A program made the translations under genes and the position numbers. From positions 1,240,001-1,304,000 of the forward strand of contig JAMYHL010000001.1 in the NCBI GenBank assembly GCA_025531455.1: DNA of 64,000 nt, read 5' to 3'. Below the pieces are notes generated by a model. It was not told the origin of the DNA, searched no databases, and saw only the letters and a list, made by a program, of their open reading frames with translations. Positions 20,461-32,368 of this stretch are shown here, one piece after another (position 1 is the first letter of the stretch; the number at the start of each line of letters is the position of its first letter). The stretch comes from Apiotrichum sp. Y4204 (lineage: Eukaryota > Basidiomycota > Tremellomycetes > Trichosporonales > Trichosporonaceae).

Positions 20461-21742
20461 CGTGTGCGAGAGGGAATGTGGCCAATGTGTGGGGAAGGAT
20501 GGGTGTGTGTACTGTGTACGTGTGTACTGTGTGGGCGAGAGGGCGTGAGGTGACGAGGGCTTAAGCCTTTGGGCCTGTGGGCCGGGCGGTCAGGTTCTTG
20601 GCTGGCACTAAAGCCTCTCTGGTGAGGTATCTTTAGAAACCCGGGTCTTGTGCACGCTGCCCGTCGTGCAGCACTCGCAAGGGTTACAGAGCTGCGCGCG
20701 CGCGTACCAGCCGATCAACGGAATGCGCAAAGAAAAAGAGGGTCCTGTCATCGCGACGCGACTCGCACATCTTTCCTCTGGTTTCTGCCCCCTTTCAACC
20801 ATTATCTTGGGACAGGCTTCTCTCCAAGGAGCAGGGCCCAAAAAACGCTAAAAACAGCACCAGAACCTTAGCTTCCGAGTCTGCTTGGTGACTAGGTGAC
20901 TTGGGTGTGTTGATGTTGTGTTGCTGTTTTGAGACTCCTCTGGCGGGGTGTGGGGTCGGGTGTTTTTCGGTCTGTCCAGAAGGGTTCGAAGGGCTTCTTT
21001 TATCGCCCCCTAGGCTATTCCGTAGTCCGGGTTGTGAACGGACCGCGTTCCTGAATGGAGCTCGTGTCCAGCTCTCTTTTTCTGCCCTCTGCGCGCTCCA
21101 TCGCATCAGACACGTCCGGCTGGATCACAAAGCTCCCTTTTAACTTTTAGTAGTCCGAATTAAAGGTCAGGGTCGCTGGATCTGAAGACCTAGAAATTCC
21201 TAAAATAGGGCCGGGACCAAGGCGCGCCGGGCGATAAATATAGACCATAGCCCATGATATACGTCGTATTTGGCCTGGGGCCCGACCACTGCGCCACTGC
21301 GCCACCCGCGCCACCGGCATCGAGAATATCTAGCTCCACCCGCGCGCACCGCGTTTCCACGTTTCCAACCCAGACTCTGCGACAAAGGGCCTAGGACTGT
21401 GCTGCGTTCGCTACCATGCTCCCAGCCTGCAGATTGCTGGCCACGCCAACAGCACCTGATTTTTGAGTCGTTGGGCGACCATGATCGCTGAGCCTGTATC
21501 CCCATAATGGTCCATCTGCCTGAGAGCGAAGGGGACGGGGTTCAGAGCCCGAACGCGCGGTGGTAGAGGACTCCTAAGTCTGGTGTCGAGAGCGGAGCTG
21601 GCCGACGATGACGATGAGCTACGTGATAGGCACGCCCTGAAACGCACCACCCAGCTGTTGTTCTCGTTCAGTTCTAAAACTGCTGTGTATGCGGCGTGTA
21701 CTGCTAGATAACGCGCCGGGAGCCGAGCGAGGCGAGCAAAGT

Positions 21743-21756
21743 ATGTGCATGCACAT
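21743..21756. repeat. 14-bp perfect palindrome
   Basis: ATGTGCATGCACAT reads the same on both strands. A similar alternating stretch occurs near 8070. It could be a binding site or chance. Confidence 0.5.
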
Positions 21757-23507
21757 GGCTTTCTTAGATCCATGCATACAAATAGCTTCATGGTAGTTCG
21801 TCTCGATGGCGGGACTCCAAGGACGTTTGAACACTTAGCCCCTTACACTGAGCGTCCCAATCTGTGCACGCAGCACGAAGTACGCAGTATGGGGTGCTCC
21901 CTTAGAATGGCTCTGTGCGATTACGATGCACGGTGCATCGGCCTATGCGCTGTGCACGGCTAGCCCTATCGGGATTGTGGTGTACCTGCGGTATAGAAAC
22001 TTTGAGCCTGCGACAGAACTGCCAGCTCTAGTAGGTATGCTGTGCAAGGGCACTCGCGCACTCGTCTGTCCTGCACAGTCTGGCCGTCGAGAAGTGCACC
22101 CCCAGATCCCCACACCTATCATCCTGGGTGTGTTCACAAGATCACAATGGGCCCGACTTGCAGATAGCGGTCCGCGACCCAAGAGATCCCCAGAGATCCG
22201 GAGATTAAAAGATCAGATGGTAGAAACCAATCGTGCTCCGTCGTCGTCCGCTCTACGGCCTTCCGAGGTCCGAGCCCCGAGATCCAGCTAAAAGTGCCTG
22301 TTCCTGTTCCTGGTATCCTCGATAAATGTTCCTCAGCCAGTAAGGCTGCAATATGGTGTCATTGAACTCTGTCATGTCTGTCAGGTCCGGTGTGAGGGTT
22401 AGTTGCTTCTCAACATCAGCAGCACGGCAGGGGGCAGTTCGGCTTCAAAGCGCTCCTCGCTGGTCGGCCGATATGGACATGGCAACCATCTCAGCTTCGT
22501 AAGGAAGATTAATCGAGTAGACTTTCACCACCGTTGACACGAGCCCGACAAAGTACGACGCGACAACTGCGTGTGGGTGTCATGACTTGCAAATGGATAT
22601 CATCTGGTCACCCGAAGCGACAACCAGGCAAGAAGAACGAAGCAGAGAACTGGATTGTTGTGGGGTAACACGACTACAACAGGCCAGAAGATATCTTGTC
22701 GCTGCAACACCAGAACTGACGGATATGAGGCCGGACTGCCTTGGCCCTCATATCGTCGCCAAGACAATTACATCGGGCTGGGTTGAGCAGTTCTTGATGT
22801 CGATCAGGTTGGGCCCCCAGTACTCCAAGGTCGTAGGTCGTGCCCCGCCTGGTGTGCCTTCTTGTCAAGACGACCATGGCCCAGGTCTGGAGCGGAAGCC
22901 TGCCTTGTCGACAGCAACAGGGCTTAGTAGTAAGTACCAAGATGGCACAAGCGTGGATGTGCACCATACCAAGACTACCACGGCACATATGACGCAACTG
23001 CTCCACGGCATGGCTGCACTGAATGAGTGACCCGGAATGAAGACAACAAACAACTGTTGCGTCACATGTACACCTGTCCAGATCACATGTCGCTTGCATG
23101 CCGTCGGGAAATAGCTAAACACTGTCACGCACTTATTCTTTGTTCTGCAGCTCCACAATTTACCACTTGCGCCTCGAGACTGCCTCGACGGATCTCTTGT
23201 GCATTGTGCTCGACGGCATCTCGTAGCAGCCCGTCACAGCTATGCCGGGGTGGGGGGTGAAGTTGGAAGTAGTCATCACCTTGATGGACGCATCGCCTTG
23301 ATCGATCTCGAAACTTTTTATCAATACATCGTTCTCTATGAGCTTGGAGGCTATGAACAACACCCGCCGGGACGTGGTGGGGAATTATCTCTTCAGAGAT
23401 TTCATTATATGGCGTCAACGGCGGCTGGGGCTGAAGATCGTATCGTACATCGCGACGGGAACTCGACAGCACCGTAAATGGCTGTGAGGTGTGGGTTTCG
23501 TCGCAAT

Positions 23508-24174
23508 TTAGACCTTCTCGCGGCGGCGGACGCGGCGGTCACCACAGCAGCACTGGAAGAGGGCAGTGATAGAGGCGAGGAAGAGAGCGATGGTGGCACC
23601 AAGGACCATCCACATGGCGGAACCGTAGTCGGCGTTGATGCCAGCGTCCTTCATGTCGTTCTTGGCGAGGCCGTAGATGGCAAACTGGATGATCATGGCG
23701 ACGAGGCTGACAATGAAGGCGAGGAGACTGACGAACGAGGCGAGGAAGAATCCGAGCTTCTTGGACATCCAGGCAATCAGAGTGGCAAGGAAGGCGAGGC
23801 CGCACGCGATAGGAAGAAGAATGTTGGCCTTGGTCGCGTTCGAGAGCGAGTTGTGCACCTGCGCATTACTGGCAATCTGCACCAGCTGGTTCGTCAGGTC
23901 GTAGCCGACCGAGCTGCCGCTGCACTGGTTGGATCCCTTAGTCTGACAGTAGCCCCATGCGCCGAAGCGGTAAACGAGGTTGTTCGGGCGCACATTGAGG
24001 AATCCGACCGGGTCAATGATGGGAGCCGAGACTGGATGTCAGCGTACATGCCTGGAAACGCATGGAGGAACAATGTTTGCTGTGACATTGCCTGTGGTAA
24101 AACTCACGAGACGCAATGAGGAGGAGAACGAATGCTGAGAACAGCAGGAACTCGGACACGATGAGCATAAACAT
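23508..24174 (-). CDS. SUR7/PalI family four-span membrane protein
   Basis: Two exons, 24108..24174 and 23508..24031, encode 196 residues. The first membrane helix (MFMLIVSEFLLFSAFVLLLIAS) leads into an extracellular loop with SAPIIDPVGFLNV and the loop pair GAWGYCQTKGSNQCS, the W-x-x-C...C pattern of the claudin-like SUR7/PalI family. Three more membrane segments follow: ILLPIACGLAFLATLIAWM, FVSLLAFIVSLVAMIIQFA and WMVLGATIALFLASITALF. The tail is short with CCC then a basic RRVRRREKV. Family members sit in the plasma membrane, in eisosomes (Sur7) or in pH sensing (PalI). This short tail is unlike PalI and closer to DCV1/SUR7-type proteins. A TATATAAT-like box lies about 170 bp upstream. Confidence 0.82.
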
Positions 24175-24341
24175 GGCGCGAGAGGTTGCAGGTGTTGGCG
24201 ACGGGTAGTTCTGTAGTGGGTTGGAGTGAGATGAAGGTCGAGGAAGGAGAGGATGTACACGAGACAGAGGCTGTGGATGGCTCGGTGGCGACGGGTGTTG
24301 CTGAACAATGGACAAACAGTTGGACCCGACTGAGACCGAGT

Positions 24342-24349
24342 ATTATATA
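24342..24349 (-). promoter_or_regulatory. TATA-like box of the SUR7/PalI gene
   Basis: On the minus strand the sequence reads TATATAAT, about 170 bp before the start codon at 24174. The position fits a fungal core promoter; not proven. Confidence 0.4.
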
Positions 24350-25546
24350 CAACGGACCGGGCTCAGCTGATCCCTACCGTCGCTGTCTGTCTTTGAGGAT
24401 CCGATGTCATGGAGGCTATACTTGTCTCACGCAATCTCACGCGCCTTGCAGTAATGATGAGAATGGCGGTGCTCCGGTGTTCATCGTTACTGCGCCGCAA
24501 GCCACCAAGAGCAGCTGCCGCATAAGATGCTTGGCTCCCGCCGGTACGGCGCCTGGACAATGATGTCATTCTTACCATCACATACTTCTCAGCGTTGCTG
24601 CGTAAATCCGTCCCTGAGCAGCTGGCCATCCCGTTCCTGCACGCTCACCGTACTCCGTGCCGCGCTGCCGGCAGCGGCTGCCAGCTGCGCCGGCTGGTAT
24701 CCTGCGCGCAGCTGGCATTCTGCGCAGAGCACGCAGGACGCGTGCCTCTGCCTTTCATTGAGACGCGATCAGAGATCCGAACGGAGCTTTGGTCGATTAC
24801 ATCATGAGCCACTGCCCACAGCCACAAACGACATGTCGTGGGGCTTTGGTGACGGCCGTGACGGAACTACGATAGCTGCGACATGCGAGGTAAGTTGTTC
24901 CGCGCACAGACCACCAGCTCGTCCTCATTGTTTCGCTAGCCTTGTCATATACATCATCGCCACAGCGGGCAACCGTGCAACCGGGCAACGCGCAACGCAA
25001 GACTGTGCCGACTGTGCCGACCAGATCCGCATCGTATGAATACGTCATGCAGAGCTGTTGGGTGCGAGCATCGGTTGCAAGGTGCTTTCATGGCCATTGT
25101 TGGGTGTTCTCGATAGTAGACTCGCGCATGCCATTCATAAAAGCTATCATGTCAACCACAATGCCTGAATTCCTGAAGGCGCCTGAATGGACGCGACGCG
25201 AGGCGAAGCGGTGCCGTCGCGCTTCTCACATTCAGATAATAGTCGATCACCGCTTCGCGAATGCGTCTCCGCGTCCGAAACGCGTTCTTCATTGCTTCGC
25301 GATGTCGATCTATCATCATGCACAGTGATCGCTGTGCGATCGGACGCCGGTACCTCAAGGCTGCGACCCTGCCCTGCGGCCCTGCGGCCCTGCGGCGATG
25401 ATGTGCGCGGACTAATCTGGATTCGGGCCTGCTGCGCAATCCATGTTGATTTGATCGTCACCCGTCGTTTTGCCCCGCATCTTCGAGCCCCGCAGGCCGC
25501 AGTTCCCGTGCGCAATGCGCAACATTGTGCAGCTGCTATGTACTGT

Positions 25547-25612
25547 GCACTGTGCACTTGAGCACTGTGGACTGTGTACGATGTGCTGTGCGCTGTGGAC
25601 TGTGCACATTAA
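25547..25612. repeat. Degenerate CTGTGNAC repeat
   Basis: About eight imperfect copies of an octamer of the form CTGTGnAC (CTGTGCAC, CTGTGGAC, CTGTGTAC and so on) lie in tandem over some 65 bp in the gene-free stretch. Confidence 0.55.
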
Positions 25613-27387
25613 GGTGCGTGCGGTTCTGAGTTGGCCTCGACGGCCGCCTGCGCGCCAGTGCAAGCTACAGATATACAGAAGCATGATACAGCATTGATCA
25701 CTATGTACCGACGATCCGACGATCAGACAAATCGCCCCGTTCAACATGACTCTCCTACTTCCCCGGCCGAGGACATTCGGCAATCCAGAACCAGATCCCT
25801 TACCCCGAAAAGAGGATGCTGACACAGACTCCAACGATGATCGTCGCGCGGTATTGTTGCGCCTATCTGTCCGCCTCGGCCAAGTATGCCAAGCAGGGAC
25901 TCACAATTAACTTCAAAAAAGCTCCACTTGCCCCGCGGAAAGCCGACATCTTGGGCAGCTCGGTCGGCACGGCACCGAGAGGAGGTGCCATGGTGAGCAC
26001 GGAGAAGATGGCAGCCGGTAGCGTCGGGCTGTCTCTGCAGATACGCGGTACTCCACACGATGAGGAAACTAGGAAGTTGTCAAGCGACGGAAACCGCGAT
26101 CAGCCGCGGAGGGGAGGTTTTCAGTCCCCGAAGGACGGGGACGGCGAGAGCGCCCGGCGTGCAGGCGACAAAGATAGTGACGCGCAACTGACGCGGTCGG
26201 AAATCTAGCCCACCACTGGCTGGGACAGACCCAACTGCAAGCGTCGAGCTCGACATCTGTTCTTTCCCCGTGTTTGAGACCAACGGCTCGCTGTAACACT
26301 CAGGCTGCCGGTATTGTGGGAACAATGGGCCGGGCTGCTCGATGTCCTACATCAGCATAGTGAGTGTCCGAATGAAAGAGTTGTGATAGCACTAGGTAGC
26401 ACTACGGCGACGGACGAGTCCATGTCTGTCAACCACTCTGCTTGTCAGTGCCCAAGTTGACAATGCAAATGGCGACCGGCGACCATGGTCGGTCTCTCGT
26501 GTATGTACGCCTTCGGCAAACATCGACGCCCACTATTGGCCCACGGCGAGATTGAACCTGAAATCATTATGAATCGGGGTGTGCCGTTCCTGACTTGACT
26601 AGGCGAGGATCGAACGACTGTACATCCTACATTTCACAGGTAGAGTCGTGTTTCTCTCATCAGATTACAGGTGAGAAGACATATAGCAGGCTGTAAGCTT
26701 GAAAGCGTAGAGCAGCCCAAGGACATGATATATGAAGGACCCACTGAGATTGTAAAGTTCTGAAAGTTACACATCGTGATAAGAAGAGTGGAGACCGAGG
26801 GCAATCCGAAACCCACCCCAAAAAGGGAAACAAAAAAACACGGCCAACCGGCCAAGAGGACGGGGCATCGGGGCCCTAAGATGCTGGAATCGCCTGTATT
26901 CTCCGTCATCGACTGGGTTTGGGGATGAGCAGAGGTTTGCACTTCTTTTGGGGGTGTTTTGCTCAAAAGCTAGGCTTGTTGCCCTGACCGTCGAGCGCAG
27001 ATTGGCTCTTGCTTCAAATACGGGGGATTTAGGTCAATGTCGCGCGAGCACTATTATCGTTGGACGAACTAGCTGAACTTTGTGTACAGTCCCATGTGTT
27101 CCAGGGCCGGGCACTAGCGGCGCTCATGTATCTGACGCGGAGGACAACAGCCGCGCTCAAGCTCTGAAGGCTCTGCCCCGTCCCCTGACGACGCTTGTTT
27201 TGCACCTTGGCAATGTGTGTTTCCACCAGAGGGCCCTCTAGCGCGACTCCCGTCCATTCAGCCGTTCACGCACCCTCCGGCTTTGCATGCATGCCGAGAA
27301 ACGACAAGTTCCATCAGGCCGTGAGGGTTTCGCTGCTGGATCTTTTACTGTTGACATTGACATTGCATTACACCAACCATCCCCACC

Positions 27388-29198
27388 ATGGTGCTGCCAT
27401 TAGTCGCTGCAGCACTCCTGGTCGGTTCCAGTACAGCTGCCAGCGCGCCAAGTGTCCGCTTCAACTTGACCCTCACCCCGCTGGATGCCGCCTTCGACTC
27501 GAATCCGACAGGCAACTTCGCCGGCACCTGGAACTACACGATCGACACGGACGGCGTCGAGCCGTACCTCGGCGTGCCGGTCTCGTGGGCATCCGCGCTG
27601 TGGTCCGAGGGCGACAGCGCGTCTGCGCCTCCCGCGTCCGCAGCATTCCAGGGCGACGCGTTCTACGCGTTTGGAAAGTCACCTGCGAATGCCGCAGACG
27701 GTGACGCGCAGCTGGTGGTGGATGGGAAGTCTGTGGGGCGGGGCAGCTTGCAGAGCGGATTGCTTGGGTCGGCAACGGGCCTCGAGTGGGGGAATCACTC
27801 GGCGGTCTTCGCGCCTGCGAAGGGCGGCCCATGGGAGGTGGACTCGCTCGTCGTGACGGCAGGGATGGAAACCCAGGCGTACGTTCAAGCATGATAATCG
27901 GAGCTAACTCCAGGCCGACGTTGAACGACGCAACGCTCTCAGTTGTCGCGCTCCTCAGCCAAAAACGCCTGAACGGCTGGTTCAACTGGACGGGAAACTG
28001 GACTATGCTTGACGCGCTGCCCGGGGCGAATCAGACGACAACGGATGCGTACGCGCATGTCTTTGGAACGAACGGAAGTGCTGTGACGTTCACTATCCCT
28101 GCCAACACGTCGTTTTTCTACGTGAATGGCACCGTCGGCCCCGATCACAATGTGGTGACCGTCGAGGTAACACCAACCGACGGCGGCAGCGCAATGGTTT
28201 GGAATGTGAATGCCAGTCGGACATTCCGGGGCAAGGGTCGCGTCGCTTTCATGCAGCTGGACCCAACAAAACAGTACACCAGCAAGATTCACACGTTGTC
28301 GCGGGAGACGAACGGAGTATGGCTTCCTTGGGACCAGAGCGCGGGGGGAATAAGCAGCGTTTCTTTCTACTCCGGCTTGTCGTGAGTTGTTATTTCCAGA
28401 GTCCGACAGCCAGGCTGAAGCTGACCGTTACAGAAACGTTAAGCGCCCCGACTCATCATCATCACGAGGGATGAGCACAGGGCAGATCGTCGGTGCAGCC
28501 GTTGGATCTGGTCTCGGGCTCCTGGTCCTCGTCGGGCTCATCATTGGTCTCTGGTATCTGCGCAAACGGCGCTCTCGGAAATCAGCACGTCCAATGTCCT
28601 TCGACGTCGGCGGCCACCACAGCGCGAACGGGCCCTACCCGCAGACATGTAAGTCCCTCCCTCCACACTGGTGCTGACTACAGCTGCACGCGGCAACGGC
28701 ACGCCGATGGACAGTGGCCAAACCTCCTGGCTCGCGGACCAGTACGCTCCGTTCCCGCAGCCGCCGGAACACGCCCCGCCCGTCCTGCCCCGCCTCTCGT
28801 CCGACCAGCCGCGCAGTCCGACCGAGATGCAGCCGTTCCTCACCCCCAGCGGCGAGTCGGTCCAGCGCCTCATGTCGCCAGACAAGTCGGGCTCCTCGCT
28901 GAACCATTACCCCGCCGCGCCGGCAGCGATGTACCCGCTCGGACACGACCTCAACCCCGACTACCTGCGCGAGGGGCACGAGTCGCTTGCGGGCTCAAAC
29001 GGTACCCGCGGATCCCGTCTTTCAGTCACGAATCCCGACCCGATATCGTTCCAGGCTGCCCACCAGCCGCGTGCCGAGGCTCAGACCCTCATGGGGGGAT
29101 ACACCGACCAACAGCTGGCGTCACCTGCTGATGTGAACCCCGCTGGTGGACGTCCGTGGAGAAACAACATCCCTGGCGAGCCAACCATTCGGGAATGA
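27388..29198 (+). CDS. Type I membrane glycoprotein with large cytoplasmic tail
   Basis: Four exons, 27388..27878, 27914..28381, 28434..28648 and 28684..29198, encode 562 residues. A signal peptide (MVLPLVAAALLVGSSTAAS) is followed by an extracellular region of about 310 residues with many N-glycosylation sites and repeated beta-rich blocks (NLTLTPLDAAF, GNFAGTWNYTIDTDG, GWFNWTGNWTMLDA). It includes FFYVNGTVGPDHNVVTVE. A Ser-rich neck precedes one membrane span, GQIVGAAVGSGLGLLVLVG, then a basic stop-transfer RKRRSRKS. The tail of about 200 residues is Pro/Ser-rich and likely unstructured, with PRLSSDQPRSPTEM and repeated SPxD/SPxE patterns. This is the layout of basidiomycete surface glycoproteins with carbohydrate-binding-like folds. 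No precise family is known to me. Confidence 0.78.
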
Positions 29199-29362
29199 AC
29201 CAGGGCTGGACGGCTAGCGACTGGCGCTTTGGGAGCGCTTCATTGATGACCTTGCTAAAGCACACGTCTCATTTCCTCACTTCTGCGTTGCGCGTTGTAC
29301 ATAGTATCAAGACTAATGCATTGCATGTTGGGACATGTTGATAATTACAGGTTACAAAAGCT

Positions 29363-30368
29363 TTACAGAGGCTTGGTCGCGCGGATGAAGCAGCTCATGG
29401 CGGCACCGTCAATGGCCTTCAGCTGCTCCTCGGCGTCCTTGGGCTCGGCGCTGGTGCACGAAACAATCTCGCGCGCGTCCTCGGCCGAGTAAACCCTTGT
29501 GGGCTCAAGGTCGATGCCAGTGAATCCCGCGGCGGCGAGCTTAGCCTCGTAGTCGCTCTTGAGGAGCGCACCGGCGATGCAACCCGCCCAGAGCTCAAGG
29601 CTGCGCTGCGTGGCTGGGCTCAAAGCACGGGCGAGGACAATGTCCGAGACGGCGAAACGGCCTCCGGGACGGAGAACACGGAACGCCTCGGCGAGCGTCG
29701 CGTCCTTGTCGGGGGAGAGGTTGATGACGCAGTTGGAGATGATGACGTCCACCGAGGCGTCGGGGAGGGGGATCTGCTCGATGTGACCCTTGAGGAACTC
29801 GACGTTAGTGCATCCCGCAGTCTCGGAATTCTTGCGCGCGAGCGTGAGCATCTCGTCGGTCATGTCGAGTCCGTAAGCCTTGCCGGTCGGACCGACACGC
29901 TTCGCGGAGAGGATGACGTCGATGCCACCGCCAGAACCGAGGTCGAGCACGACCTGTCCGGCCTCGAGAGCGGCAAGGGCAGTGGGGTTTCCGCATCCGA
30001 AAGACGCGAGAAGGGCCTCGGCAGGAACCTCCGATGCCTCGGTCGCGCTGTACAGGTCCTTGGTGATGGGGTCGACGCCGCTGAGGACGGTGGCCTTGGC
30101 ACCACAGCAGGACGAGCGCGTCTCGCCGGAAGCGTCGCCGAACACCTTAGTGACGGCGGATCCGTAGGCGTCGCGCACCATGTTGCGCGTCGTCTCGTCG
30201 GTAGAGGAGGCACCGCACTTCTTGTCGACACAGGCGGCGGGGTCGGCGCAGCACTTCTTATCGGCGGCGGGAGCGGGGGCAGCGGCAGCACCGCACTTGG
30301 TAGCGGTGTCGTTGGACGGGGCGCAGCAGCCTATAATCAGCAAGTAGAGCGACGGTAGACGTACTCAT
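29363..30368 (-). CDS. arsM: Arsenite methyltransferase (ArsM/AS3MT-like)
   Basis: Transfers methyl groups from S-adenosylmethionine to trivalent arsenic. Exons 30365..30368 (only ATGA) and 29363..30330 encode 323 residues; the splice gives MSCCAPSND and is the only way to join an ATG to the frame. The N-terminus is Cys-rich: SCCAPSND, TKCG, KKCCADPAACVDKKCG. The SAM motif is VVLDLGSGGGIDVILSAK, followed by GLDMTDEML. The arsenic-binding Cys are expected in ISNCVINLSPDK and WAGCIAGALL, both present, with a further CC in RSSCCGAK corresponding to the third. The end has the family's extra C-terminal domain. The gene shares a 685-bp divergent promoter region with an MDR oxidoreductase. Fungal ArsM genes are thought to come from bacteria; here only one short intron interrupts it. 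Confidence 0.9.
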
Positions 30369-31053
30369 GGTTCTGTTGTTGTTTTGGGAGAGAGACAAGG
30401 GTCAATGAGGAGTGATGGTATGAAGAACGACAACACCCTTGTTATCCATTATATGCCCCGCATACGATGTCGCCGTCGACCTCGTGTTGGCCACTGATCA
30501 TCGAATTCGACTTTGTGAATCATCGAATTGAATAGATCGATCCGCATGGCCATCATCAAATTCAGGGTTAAATCCGAAATGAAACGTGTCTATGAAGGAC
30601 GCTTCCTCTTGGCCTCTTGGCCTCTTTGGCTGTTACGTGGTGCCCTTCCGTGTCGTTCCAGAAGATCAAACATCATCTTGAGAGGCCAGCTATCTTCGAT
30701 TCCCTCAGAGCTGAATAAAGGCTGCCTTGTGATCTTGTGGTTGTTTGAACTGGATCGCTGGACGAAAAACCAGGGTCGCCAACCCGACTGACGTGGGGGT
30801 AGAACGGCCGGCGACTCGGCTTCCTCCACCACGTTCCACCATGAGTTCGGCATCATTCCTGGTGACGCCACCTCCACTCCACACACCCCCAGTTAACCGA
30901 AAGCCGCTCTCCACCGTCGCACTTAGCCGGTGACGACCTCATGAGTAATCATTTGTCTGCGCATGCAGCTCCCCCCACCACCCTTCTCCCATCTACATTG
31001 TTCACAAAGACGACAGTTGACAACAACACTTTCCCACAGACTAGACGATCGCT
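30369..31053. promoter_or_regulatory. Divergent promoter region, arsM and MDR oxidoreductase
   Basis: A 685-bp intergenic region between two diverging start codons. An AT-rich ATTATAT (about 30450-30456) lies roughly 85 bp upstream of arsM. A CT-rich leader with ACAACAACAC precedes the MDR start. No operator-like dyad can be assigned with confidence. Confidence 0.45.
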
Positions 31054-32181
31054 ATGCCGTACGAGCTTCACGTAGAGAAGACTGAGGGAAAGCCCGGAAA
31101 GGTCTACTACCCGTATGTACCGTGTCGACTGTCAGCGCTGACATCTAGGCTCAAGTTGCGGGAGGTGCCGATCCCGAAGCTAGGCCCGGGCGAGGTGCTC
31201 GTCCGTATCAAGGCCGCGGCGCTCAACCACAGGGACCTCTTCATCCGCCAGGCGCTGTACCCTGGTATCTCGTTTGAGAATGCGCTCATGGCCGACGGCA
31301 GCGGCACGGTCGTCGAGCTCGGCCCCGACGTGAAGCGCAAAGAGCTGCTGAACCGTTCCGTCATCGTCGCCCCTATGCGCGGGTGGGAGAACGACCCAAT
31401 TGGCCCGGACCCCAAGGAGAACTTCCATGTTGCCGGCGGCTGCGTGCACTCGGACTCGGGAACCGCCCGCGACTACATGGTCCTGCCTGAGGGCGAGGTC
31501 GAGCTCGCGCCCGCCCACCTCTCGCCCGTGGAGGCGGCCGCCATCTCCCTCGGTGGCCTGACTGGCTGGCGTGCATTCGTGACCAAGTCGGGAGCCGCGC
31601 AGCCAGGGAAGAACATCCTCATCACGGGCATCGGCGGCGGTGTCGCCATCACGGTCCTCCAGTTTGCTGTTGCAATGGGCTGCAACGTGTACGTCACCTC
31701 GGGATCGGACGAGAAGCTGCAGAAGGCCAAGAAGCTCGGCGCCAAGGGCGGCGTCAGCTACAAATCGGCGTCGTGGGACAAGGAGCTCAAGGCGCTCCTC
31801 CCCAAGGACAGGCCGTACCTCGACGCGATCATCGACGGCGCCGGCGGCGACATTGTGAGCAAGGGTGTCCGTCTCCTCCGCCCTGGAGGTGTCATCTCGC
31901 AGTACGGCATGACCGTCGGCCCCAAGGCCGACTGGCTCATGCAGGCCGTCCTCGCCAATGTTGACCTCCGCGGATCCACCATGGGCTCGCACCAGGAGTT
32001 CCGCGACATGCTCGCGTTTGTCGACAAGCACAAGATCCACCCCGTCGTCAGCTCGGTGTCCAAGGGCCTCACCAACCTTGAGGGACTCAACGGTCTCTTC
32101 GACATCATGCGCGATGGCCGCAACTTTGGTAAGCTTGCCGTCGAGATTGAGACCCGCCCGCCGTCCCCTTCCAAGCTTTAG
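31054..32181 (+). CDS. MDR-superfamily zinc-type alcohol dehydrogenase-like/quinone oxidoreductase
   Basis: Exons 31054..31112 and 31149..32181 encode 363 residues, normal for the medium-chain dehydrogenase family. The GroES-like half has GPGEVLVRIKAAALNHRDLF, DGSGTVVELGPDV and a GGCVHSDSGTARDYMVLPEG segment. The nucleotide-binding half has ILITGIGGGVAITVLQFA, a GxGxxA-type dinucleotide fold, then YVTSGSDEKLQKAKKLGA and IDGAGGDIVSKGVRLLRPGG. The catalytic-zinc ligands of true alcohol dehydrogenases are not in place, so it is closer to the zinc-independent quinone oxidoreductase/YogA-like branch. It would reduce quinones or enals with NAD(P)H. The C-terminus is KL-ending (PSPSKL), reminiscent of a PTS1 signal (SKL), so peroxisomal targeting is possible. 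Confidence 0.82.
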   Translation: MPYELHVEKTEGKPGKVYYPYVPCRLSALTSRLKLREVPIPKLGPGEVLVRIKAAALNHRDLFIRQALYPGISFENALMADGSGTVVELGPDVKRKELLNRSVIVAPMRGWENDPIGPDPKENFHVAGGCVHSDSGTARDYMVLPEGEVELAPAHLSPVEAAAISLGGLTGWRAFVTKSGAAQPGKNILITGIGGGVAITVLQFAVAMGCNVYVTSGSDEKLQKAKKLGAKGGVSYKSASWDKELKALLPKDRPYLDAIIDGAGGDIVSKGVRLLRPGGVISQYGMTVGPKADWLMQAVLANVDLRGSTMGSHQEFRDMLAFVDKHKIHPVVSSVSKGLTNLEGLNGLFDIMRDGRNFGKLAVEIETRPPSPSKL

Positions 32182-32273
32182 ATCCAGTGACAGGTTGTAT
32201 GCAGTGATGAGATGTGACATGGTAGTTGCAGTATATTTGTGGTCACATACTTGACTCTTTTGGTGACGGTGCT

Positions 32274-32288
32274 GGGGGGGGGGGGGGG
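32274..32288. repeat. Poly-G tract of 15 bases
   Basis: Fifteen uninterrupted G residues lie in the 187-bp gap between the convergent MDR and FAH genes. Such runs are prone to slippage and sequencing error, and can form quadruplexes. Confidence 0.85.
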
Positions 32289-32368
32289 CTCAGCAGTCAG
32301 CATCTGTATGGTTAACAGCATGAAGCACCAATTGCATGTGTGCAGACAATCCATATAGCCCTAAACTT

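Larger units (their letters stand above)
19871..23507. other. Gene-free stretch, about 3.6 kb
   Basis: It holds the promoter of the DPBB gene, a Ser/Thr-rich minus-strand open frame (20046-20405) that I cannot distinguish from chance, a GA microsatellite near 20430, and a 14-bp palindrome at 21743-21756. No family, RNA gene or transposon was recognised. Confidence 0.45.
24175..27387. other. Gene-free stretch, about 3.2 kb
   Basis: Apart from the SUR7 promoter at its left end, it holds only a short CCCTGCGG triplicate at about 25373-25396 and a run of CTGTG-type octamers around 25547-25612. I see no gene in it. Confidence 0.45.

Noticed and set aside
24527..25039. 170-codon plus-strand frame
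   Set aside because: Begins at a non-ATG-like context, has no motif, and its codon pattern does not resemble the genes of the window.
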